Below are positions 1 to 6,095 of a stretch of 40,948 nucleotides of DNA, one piece after another. Each line of letters opens with the position of its first letter. Position 1 is the stretch's first letter. A model generated the notes under the pieces. It had not been told where the DNA came from. It made no database searches and was given only the letters and a program-made list of their open reading frames with translations. This DNA is from Desulfobacterales bacterium. GTDB taxonomy: Bacteria > Desulfobacterota > Desulfobacteria > Desulfobacterales > JADGBH01. The stretch spans positions 1 through 40,948 of the forward strand of contig JADGBH010000041.1 of the NCBI GenBank assembly GCA_015231595.1, given 5' to 3'. The position numbers and the translations under genes were made by a program.

Positions 1-1
1 A

Positions 2-190
2 GATGAGGCCGAAAATATTAATGACTCCATCCCTCCTGAACAAATAGATGATATTGAAAACGTTGAAGATATTGAAACTCTCGATGCTGTTGAAGAAATT
101 GAAGAAATAGATGAGGCCGAAAATATTGATGACTCCATCCCTCCTGAACAAATAGATGATATTGAAACTCTCGATGCCGTTGAAGAATTA
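2..190 (+). repeat. In-gene 108-bp (36-codon) tandem repeat in the acidic region
   Basis: The unit beginning GATGAGGCCGAAAATATT at position 2 recurs at 110. The second copy matches it through the block encoding DSIPPEQIDDIE and TLDAVEE but lacks six codons (NVEDIE). The near identity at DNA level points to recent duplication, and the array may extend upstream of the window. Confidence 0.8.
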
Positions 191-1606
191 GAACCCTTAA
201 ATGAGCCAGATAATATTGAAATATTAGATGAACCAGAGGCAATAGATGAAATAACTGATTTAGAAAATATCGAAGATGATTCCATTGAAGAATTAGATGA
301 TTTAGATGAAGTTTCTGAAATTATTGACGCTGAATCCATCGATGATATTGAAGACATTGAAGATATTGAACCAGTTGAAGAAATACCAGAAGAAGAAGTT
401 TTGGATGAAGATGAGGAGGAGAATCAAGACATAGATACTGAGGCAGAAATAGAAGATATCGAAGACATAGAAGACCTTGGAGAAAACGCTGAAGTTGTTG
501 ATGCTGATGAACTTGAAGATATTGAAGAAATAGATGATAATGCGGATATAATCGATGATATTGGCAATGTAGAAGATATCGAAGAAGTAGAGCCTGTAGA
601 TGAAATAGAAGGAGATTCTGAAACTATAGATGCTGAAGAAATAATAGATGATGAAGAAATAATAGATGATGATCTCGGAGAAGAAACCGATATTGAAGAA
701 TTTTCCGATGATATTCAGGAAGATATTGGCCTTCCATTCAGAGGGATTACAGGAGATGAGCTTTCAGATGTTCAAGAAACAGAAGAAGAAATGAATAGGA
801 AGCTTGCAGAGAGTTTTGATAATTATCTTGGCGCAATGGAAAGATATTTCAACTCCTACTTGATGATTCCGTCCGGCTATTATTCAATACAATATCCGAA
901 TTTTCCCCAAGATGGTAATTTTAATAAAGAAATTCAAATTAATGAATTTTATATTGGCAAATTTCCAGTAATAAATGCTCTTTTTGAAATTTTTGTTGAA
1001 AGAACGAGTTATAAAACTACGGCTGAAGAAATTGGTTCCAGCACAGTATATTTCGGAAGATTTAAAAAAATCATTGATAAAAATACAGGGTTTGTAACAT
1101 CTATATGGAATCCTCATTATACAAAAGAATCAGTAAAAGGAGCTTGTTGGTATCAACCTTTTGGGCATGGTAGTAATTTACATAAAAAACGAACCCATCC
1201 AGTTGTCCACGTAAGCCTTAAAGATGCTATTGCTTTCGCTTCCTGGGTAGGAAAAAAAATACCAACAGAAATATACTGGGAAGCCGCATCAAGAACAAAA
1301 ATAGGAAAGCTTTACCCTTGGGGGAATGATTGGAAAGATAATATGTGTAATATTGAAACAACTTCAATTTCAGATACGACATCAGTAGAAAATTATCAAG
1401 AAGCAACAAATGAACTCGGAATTGTTGACACTTTAGGCAATATATGGGAATGGACAGTAGATGAGATTAAAATGAAGACATCAACTTTAAGCATTGTTAA
1501 AGGAGGCTCATTTATTTCTGATAAAAGTGTTACTCTTACTTCAAAATTACTTGTAGAAAAAAATTTTTCATCAAATATATTAGGTTTTAGGTGTGTAACC
1601 GTATAA
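2..1606 (+). CDS. Acidic repeat protein with C-terminal FGE/SUMF1-like domain (5' end outside window)
   Basis: The frame is open back to the first codon of the window, so the gene starts upstream. The TTG at 401 sits mid-frame and is not a start. About 534 residues are visible. Roughly the first 240 are almost entirely Asp, Glu, Ile and Val (DDIE, EEI, DIED strings), including a near-identical 36-codon repeat. The last ~240 residues resemble a formylglycine-generating-enzyme/sulfatase-modifying-factor fold: FYIGKFPV near the start of the domain, then HPVVHVSLKDAIAFASW, PTEIYWEAASR, LYPWGNDW, LGNIWEW, VKGGSF and a terminal GFRC. Catalytic FGEs carry a Cys just after the GGS motif; here the sequence is GGSFIS, so oxidation of sulfatase cysteines is unlikely. 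Such non-catalytic FGE-like domains are common in bacteria as binding or signalling modules. xerD follows after 9 nt. Confidence 0.8.
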   Translation, partial: DEAENINDSIPPEQIDDIENVEDIETLDAVEEIEEIDEAENIDDSIPPEQIDDIETLDAVEELEPLNEPDNIEILDEPEAIDEITDLENIEDDSIEELDDLDEVSEIIDAESIDDIEDIEDIEPVEEIPEEEVLDEDEEENQDIDTEAEIEDIEDIEDLGENAEVVDADELEDIEEIDDNADIIDDIGNVEDIEEVEPVDEIEGDSETIDAEEIIDDEEIIDDDLGEETDIEEFSDDIQEDIGLPFRGITGDELSDVQETEEEMNRKLAESFDNYLGAMERYFNSYLMIPSGYYSIQYPNFPQDGNFNKEIQINEFYIGKFPVINALFEIFVERTSYKTTAEEIGSSTVYFGRFKKIIDKNTGFVTSIWNPHYTKESVKGACWYQPFGHGSNLHKKRTHPVVHVSLKDAIAFASWVGKKIPTEIYWEAASRTKIGKLYPWGNDWKDNMCNIETTSISDTTSVENYQEATNELGIVDTLGNIWEWTVDEIKMKTSTLSIVKGGSFISDKSVTLTSKLLVEKNFSSNILGFRCVTV

Positions 1607-1615
1607 GGAATTAGT

Positions 1616-2506
1616 GTGGACTTTTTTGTAGATAATTATATTCAATATCTGATAGTTGAAAAAGGACTTTCACCGCAAAGCATAGAGTCTTATTCATTTG
1701 ACCTTACAAAATATATAGAATTTCTTAAATCTATAAACATAAAATCCATAAATGATGCCGATGCTCAAATAATTATTCAGCATTTAATTTTTTTAAAAGA
1801 AGAAGGTTTATCAGCAAGGTCAAGAGCCCGCCATCTTGTTAGTATGCGTGGCTTCTATAACTTTCTTAAAAATGAGAAAATTATAAAATCTGACCCTACA
1901 AAAATAATAGATTTGCCAAAAAGCAGTCTAAAACTCCCAGATGTTTTGTCTGAATTGGATATTGTAGCTCTTTTAGATGCGTCAAATTCTGAAAAACCGA
2001 CCGGCATAAGGGATGGTGCTATGATTGAACTTTTGTATGCTTCCGGATTGAGGGTATCAGAACTAACAAACATTAAAATACAAGATATTAATCTTGAAGC
2101 AGGCTTTATGAAGGTTTTGGGCAAAGGTTCAAAAGAAAGAATAGTTCCTATAGGCTCTTATGCAAAAGAAAAAATTAAAAATTATCTTGATTATGTAAGG
2201 AATAGCTTGTTAAAAAATTATAAAAGCAATTATCTATTTATTGCACGAGCTGGAAAACCTATGACAAGGCAATCTTTTTGGAAAATTATAAAAAAATATG
2301 CATTAAAAGCAGGAATAAAAAAGAAAATATCTCCTCATTCATTAAGGCATTCATTTGCAAGCCATTTATTAGAAGGCGGGGCTGATTTAAGGTCTATTCA
2401 AATAATGTTAGGCCACGTAGACATATCGTCAACGCAAATTTATACCCACGTGGCCAATGAACACTTAAGAAAAGTCCATGATCAATATCATCCGAGGGAT
2501 AGATAA
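1616..2506 (+). CDS. xerD: Tyrosine recombinase XerD
   Basis: A 296-aa integrase with an N-terminal SAM-like DNA-binding domain (about 1-90) and a C-terminal catalytic domain. The catalytic residues are visible with the normal spacing: R146 (ASGLRVSEL), K170 (GKGSKER), H241 and R244 (HSLRHSF), H267 (MLGHVD) and nucleophile Y276 (TQIYTHV). The motif order and the C-terminal tail ending HPRDR resemble XerD more than XerC. In the known family XerD acts with XerC at dif to resolve chromosome dimers, using FtsK. The start is GTG at 1616, with AAGGA 5 nt upstream. No transposon ends or cargo genes are seen nearby, so this looks like the housekeeping enzyme. A phage-type integrase is the less likely alternative. 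Confidence 0.88.
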   Translation: MDFFVDNYIQYLIVEKGLSPQSIESYSFDLTKYIEFLKSINIKSINDADAQIIIQHLIFLKEEGLSARSRARHLVSMRGFYNFLKNEKIIKSDPTKIIDLPKSSLKLPDVLSELDIVALLDASNSEKPTGIRDGAMIELLYASGLRVSELTNIKIQDINLEAGFMKVLGKGSKERIVPIGSYAKEKIKNYLDYVRNSLLKNYKSNYLFIARAGKPMTRQSFWKIIKKYALKAGIKKKISPHSLRHSFASHLLEGGADLRSIQIMLGHVDISSTQIYTHVANEHLRKVHDQYHPRDR

Positions 2507-2518
2507 TAATATAAAAGA

Positions 2519-3280
2519 TTATTCCATAGTCGCCTGAACAAAGGCTATAGCGTCTCTTACATCTTTCTTAAAAAAGGCATTTAATTTATCATGCCAAGTA
2601 TTAGATTCTAATTCTTTTCGTATAAGTTCCGCAGATTCATTCTTCCATAATTGCTTAATGTCCATGAAAACTCTGTTAGGAGTATCAATAAAATTGCATA
2701 TAATTTGTTTAGCTCTCGGTATAAGTGCGTCTTCTTCAGCTATCTCATCAATAATATCTAATTCTTTAGATTTAGTTACATCATACATTTCGCCTAAACA
2801 CATTATGTCCCTAAATTTTTTCTTAGTATCAAGCCCAAATCGCATTACTCCAGCTTGAACAACAGTAAGAGATAACCCAATTTTAATTTCAGTCATGCCT
2901 AATTTAATTTTAGGATGATTTTTAGCTATTCTATAATCTGTAGCCATTGCAAAAATAAGTCCTCCAGCGGCTGCATGTCCGTTTATAGCTGAAACTACTG
3001 GTTTTTTACATGTAAATAAGCTCAGCAGAATTTCTTCTTCAACTTTAAAAAATGATACAACATCTTTTTGATCCTTAAAGTTTAAAAATATTGGCAAATG
3101 AAACCCGCTTGAAAAAAATCTTCCACTCCCTGTTAAAATAAGCCCTTTAGGCATAGGGTTTTGATTTAGATTATCAATTATTTCTTTTAATTGCATAAGC
3201 ATTTCAAGGGTTATAGAATTTGTTTTGCCATGCTCAAGTGATACTATTAAAATATCATCTTCAACTCTTTGCTTTATCAT
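2519..3280 (-). CDS. Enoyl-CoA hydratase/isomerase family (crotonase) protein
   Basis: A 253-aa crotonase-fold protein, normal length for the family. ATG at 3280 is chosen because GGAGG lies 5 nt upstream; the longer TTG reading at 3292 would contain that ribosome binding site. The first oxyanion-hole region is FFSSGFHL and the second is NGHAAAGGLIFA. In classical hydratases a catalytic Glu follows the GGG (GGGxELA); here the position is not acidic. A later Glu in GMTEIKIG matches the second catalytic Glu. A single remaining Glu is more typical of enoyl-CoA isomerases, so isomerase or another crotonase reaction is more likely than a classical hydratase. It is convergent with xerD, only 12 nt away, and stands alone on the minus strand. 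The substrate cannot be told from sequence. Confidence 0.8.
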   Translation of the reverse strand: MIKQRVEDDILIVSLEHGKTNSITLEMLMQLKEIIDNLNQNPMPKGLILTGSGRFFSSGFHLPIFLNFKDQKDVVSFFKVEEEILLSLFTCKKPVVSAINGHAAAGGLIFAMATDYRIAKNHPKIKLGMTEIKIGLSLTVVQAGVMRFGLDTKKKFRDIMCLGEMYDVTKSKELDIIDEIAEEDALIPRAKQIICNFIDTPNRVFMDIKQLWKNESAELIRKELESNTWHDKLNAFFKKDVRDAIAFVQATME

Positions 3281-3546
3281 TCTAACCTCCAAATCTAAAT
3301 TGAATTTAAATTAAAAATATTCTGTTTCAACATGCCAAAATTTTTTCTAAAAAACAAGAGTAATAATAGATTCAAAAAATGCCTTTATACAATTTTCAAA
3401 AAACAGGAAAAATTATAAATTAAAAATGACATTTGATTTCTAATTTTTGATGTTAAAATTTGTATTAGCCTTTAAGTTTAGCCTTAATCACCTGAATTTA
3501 ATGTCAGTTAATAATTAAAATAAAGCTTTCTATAAGTTCAAACTTT

Positions 3547-3568
3547 CATCTTTTGGTCATGAAAGATG
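3547..3568 (-). terminator. Hairpin at the end of the ferredoxin gene
   Basis: CATCTTT and AAAGATG form a 7-bp stem with an 8-nt loop that spans the stop codon of the ferredoxin gene. A competing 7-bp stem (CTTTCAT/ATGAAAG) overlaps it. There is no good T-run, so intrinsic termination is only possible, not shown. Confidence 0.3.
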
Positions 3569-4252
3569 CCCTGTTTTTGATACAATAATTTCTTTATAAG
3601 GAATATTTTTATTTGCTTTTTCCAAGGCTTTTTTTACTATGAATGGCAGCCCGCTACAGCATGGAACATCCATAAATACAATTGCAATATCTTTTATATC
3701 AGATATTTTAAATATTTCAGTAAATTTGTCAATATATGCTTGTGCATCATCAAATTTAGGACATCCCATCATTACCGTTCTGTTTTTAACCAAATCTCTA
3801 TGGAGATTGACATAAGCTACAGCAGCGCAATCAGCTAAAACAAGAAGACTCGCTCCTTTCAAAAAAGATGCTTTTGGAGGTATAAGCCTTATTTGTATTG
3901 GCCAATGGGTAAGATTTGAATCGGTCTCTTCTATTTCAGATTTACTATTTTTAGAAAAAACTTGAATCTGAGACGAAGGACATCCGCACGGCAAATTATG
4001 TTTTTCCTTTTCTTTAAGATGTTCTTCAACCGCTTTTTCGTCAAATTCAAACGCTTCTCTTTCAATTATTTTTAAAGCACCTGTAGGACAATTTCCAATA
4101 CATGCTCCAAGCCCATCGCAAAAATTTTCCGACACTATTTTTGCTTTACCATCAACTATTGCGAGAGCTCCTTCTGCGCAAGATAAAATACATTGTCCAC
4201 AGCCATCACAAAGTTCTTCATCAATTTTTATTATTTTACGTAAAACTTTCAT
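3557..4252 (-). CDS. Ferredoxin-like 4Fe-4S protein with C-terminal unknown domain
   Basis: A 231-aa protein. An N-terminal bacterial ferredoxin module has one complete cluster motif (C15, C18, C21, C25) and a second motif in which the second Cys is Leu (C45, L48, C51, C55, then Pro). The second site may therefore hold a 3Fe-4S or differently ligated cluster. The ~150-residue C-terminal region contains CGCP (about 88-91), an ADCAAVAYVN segment, a MMGCPKFDD segment and PCCSGLP, all Cys-containing and probably metal or redox related. This architecture is familiar as an uncharacterised protein of anaerobes. The start overlaps the stop of the upstream HD-domain gene by 4 nt, so the two are translationally coupled and probably work together. 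A cytoplasmic electron-transfer or sensor role is inferred only. Confidence 0.75.
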   Translation of the reverse strand: MKVLRKIIKIDEELCDGCGQCILSCAEGALAIVDGKAKIVSENFCDGLGACIGNCPTGALKIIEREAFEFDEKAVEEHLKEKEKHNLPCGCPSSQIQVFSKNSKSEIEETDSNLTHWPIQIRLIPPKASFLKGASLLVLADCAAVAYVNLHRDLVKNRTVMMGCPKFDDAQAYIDKFTEIFKISDIKDIAIVFMDVPCCSGLPFIVKKALEKANKNIPYKEIIVSKTGHLS

Positions 4253-4989
4253 TTTTTTTCTCCTTTAATAAAAATATCTTCGGCTAGTTTCTTTCCTGTT
4301 TCTGTTAAAAACGATTTCTCAATTATTTTTTTTATTGTATTTATATTTAAAGCTTTTTCCTTTTGTTTATCTTCAATATTAACTATCCTATCGGCATCAT
4401 ATACTACTTTAAAATTAATACTTTCTTCTTTTCGAGGATGATGATGATGTCCGACAATATCACAAACTTCTTCAATCAGTTCTTGATTCGCTGAAAGATT
4501 TAAAAGAATTTGTTTTGCGATTGGTGGACCCTCTTTTTCTTGATATTTTGGAGCAGTGCTTTCATATTTTCTTTCAGCTTCGTGGATACCTATATCGTGA
4601 AGATAAGAAGCTATTATTATTACAGCCATATCTCCACCTTCGATTTGAGCTATTTTTTCAGCATAGCGAGCTACTTTCGAAGCATGACCTATGCGCTTAA
4701 AATCGCTTTGAAAATATTTTTTCATATCTAAAGCTACTCTGTCTTTAAGAAGATTGTCTTTTTTTTCCAATACTTCATTCGGTAATGAACCTATACATTG
4801 TTCAGCATATTTACAATAAGATGCGCAGCCAAAATCCATGTTAGGATTAGCAAATCGATGTTCGCATTTTGGGCATTTTCTTGCCGTATCATCTTTAAAA
4901 AATTCAACAAAACTTCCGCATTTTGGACATTTTACTTCAAATATCGAGTCGTTTTTCCAATATCTACTGTCTTGACCTGGGCATTTCAT
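4249..4989 (-). CDS. Zinc-ribbon HD-domain phosphohydrolase
   Basis: A 246-aa protein. The N-terminus has a zinc ribbon (C21/C24 and C39/C42) and further cysteines C55, C59 and C65. An HD phosphohydrolase domain follows: H102, the HD pair in YLHDIG (131-132), a histidine run HHHH at 181-184 and DADR at 198-201. HD proteins hydrolyse phosphoesters, often of nucleotides; the substrate here is unknown. The ATG is preceded by AAGGAGG with about 7 nt spacing. It is the first gene of a two-gene unit with the ferredoxin protein and faces the chaperone operon across a 200-nt divergent intergenic region that holds an FNR-like palindrome. Confidence 0.78.
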   Translation of the reverse strand: MKCPGQDSRYWKNDSIFEVKCPKCGSFVEFFKDDTARKCPKCEHRFANPNMDFGCASYCKYAEQCIGSLPNEVLEKKDNLLKDRVALDMKKYFQSDFKRIGHASKVARYAEKIAQIEGGDMAVIIIASYLHDIGIHEAERKYESTAPKYQEKEGPPIAKQILLNLSANQELIEEVCDIVGHHHHPRKEESINFKVVYDADRIVNIEDKQKEKALNINTIKKIIEKSFLTETGKKLAEDIFIKGEKK

Positions 4990-5063
4990 ATTATTGCCTC
5001 CTTAAAAGTCTAAATTGTATTTTTTGTTATTTCTATATTTATATGATAATATAGCTAATAGCC

Positions 5064-5077
5064 TTGACTTAAATCAA
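5064..5077. promoter_or_regulatory. FNR/CRP-family-like palindrome TTGACTTAAATCAA
   Basis: The 14-mer fits the FNR consensus TTGAY-N4-RTCAA with both half sites intact. It lies between the divergent HD/ferredoxin unit and the chaperone operon and overlaps the -35 element proposed for the latter. Regulator identity is inferred from the motif alone. Confidence 0.4.
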
Positions 5078-5091
5078 AACCAAAATAAAAT
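5064..5091 (+). promoter_or_regulatory. Candidate sigma-70 promoter of the chaperone operon
   Basis: TTGACT (5064-5069) and TAAAAT (5086-5091) are separated by 16 nt. The expected start is near 5098, which leaves about 90 nt of leader before the 58-aa ORF. Neither a CIRCE element nor a sigma-32-type promoter was seen, so classical heat-shock control is not evident. Confidence 0.45.
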
Positions 5092-5189
5092 TTTCATTTT
5101 TCAGTATTGAAAATTTCAAAATTAATTGCTAATAAAACAAGATTTTAAAAATTATAACAAAATTTAAAGCAGATTGGTCATATAATATT

Positions 5190-5366
5190 ATGGAAAAAAT
5201 AATTGAAGAATTACAAAGCTCAATTCAATTTGTTCAAAATTTTCTTGAACAAACAACAGGACAAAAAGCAAGCCAAGCTGAAATCGCAAATGTTTTAAAA
5301 AAATATTTCGTCCTTAATGAAATCAAAGATACCATAGTTATGGAAAGATCTTCAAAATCTCAATAA
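5190..5366 (+). CDS. Small 58-aa hypothetical protein, first gene of the chaperone operon
   Basis: An ATG-to-TAA frame of 58 codons, predicted amphipathic-helical. It begins MEKIIEELQSSIQF, contains a QKASQAEIANVLKKYF stretch and has no cysteine or membrane segment. It is not recognised. Evidence for reality is its position: it sits between a plausible promoter and the next gene, 26 nt upstream of it and in the same direction, and its composition resembles the neighbouring proteins. No clear Shine-Dalgarno sequence is visible, which lowers confidence. Confidence 0.5.
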   Translation: MEKIIEELQSSIQFVQNFLEQTTGQKASQAEIANVLKKYFVLNEIKDTIVMERSSKSQ

Positions 5367-5392
5367 TTTTTCAAATAAGGAAAAAAATGTAA

Positions 5393-6073
5393 ATGAGTAA
5401 GGATTATTTAATATGGAATAAAGGTCATGATATAAAATTAGGAAGATTCGGAAAAGTTTTAATAAAATCAGGTATTATAAATGAAGAGCAGCTAAATAAT
5501 GTTCTTGCAATTCAAAAACAAGAAGAAGCATCTACAGGTAAAAAAAGTTCCATTGGAGAAATAGTCGCAAAAATCTACAATATCTCAAGTGACATAATAG
5601 AAAATCTTTTTGTGCGTGATTATATCATCGATGCCATATTAGAATCTTTTAAAAAATACATGGTAAAAGATGGCTTGCTTTCTTTAAGACTTCAAAAGAA
5701 TGGAAAAAATTTTCATGACATTGTTGAAAATGTTGAAATTGAAATTCCTTCATGGAAAGTCGATAAATCTTATTCCTTTTCCCAAAAAGAGCAGGGTTCT
5801 GTATCTTTAGATAGTGTAATGATAAAAGACATAAAAGGAGAAGCTTCATTTAAATTAAAACTCTATGATAATAATGTCATCAAGAAAAAATCAAGCTTTT
5901 CATATAATGCTTTAAATCAAATGCTCGATATTGACCTCGCAACATTGATAGGAATAATGCGTTTCGAATTGATAAAAAATCTTTCATCTGAATCTGATGA
6001 AACAATAGATTTTGAAGGCATTGATATAGATTTTTCAGATATAATTACTGAATTCAATACATTAAACGAATAA
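5393..6073 (+). CDS. Hypothetical protein with MshEN/GspE-N-terminal-like region
   Basis: A 226-aa protein. Residues about 14-85 (LGRFGKVLIKSGIINEEQL, then GEIVAKIYNIS) resemble the N-terminal module of GspE/PilB-type secretion ATPases, which in MshE binds cyclic di-GMP; no ATPase domain follows. The C-terminal half is unrecognised and ends in a very acidic tail rich in Asp, Glu and Ser. The start has AAGGA upstream. The next gene begins 22 nt after the stop. As the second gene of the Hsp70 operon it could be a client adaptor or a signal-binding regulator; both ideas are inference. Similarity to DUF4388-type proteins is the main alternative. Confidence 0.6.
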   Translation: MSKDYLIWNKGHDIKLGRFGKVLIKSGIINEEQLNNVLAIQKQEEASTGKKSSIGEIVAKIYNISSDIIENLFVRDYIIDAILESFKKYMVKDGLLSLRLQKNGKNFHDIVENVEIEIPSWKVDKSYSFSQKEQGSVSLDSVMIKDIKGEASFKLKLYDNNVIKKKSSFSYNALNQMLDIDLATLIGIMRFELIKNLSSESDETIDFEGIDIDFSDIITEFNTLNE

Positions 6074-6095
6074 AATAAACGGTCTTAATCAAATC

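Noticed and set aside
18..242. Minus-strand ORF opposite the acidic repeat
   Set aside because: It is the mirror of the repeat region; its own repeats follow from the plus-strand coding repeat.
401..403. TTG at 401 as start of the acidic/FGE-like protein
   Set aside because: The frame stays open to the window edge with the same repeat composition, so this is an internal Leu codon.
1616..2506. XerD-like gene as part of an integron or prophage
   Set aside because: No attachment duplications, cassette sites or phage genes nearby. The motif pattern matches housekeeping XerD.
5000..5189. Heat-shock control (CIRCE or sigma-32) of the chaperone operon
   Set aside because: No TTAGCACTC-type inverted repeat and no CTTGAA/CCCCAT-type promoter was found upstream.
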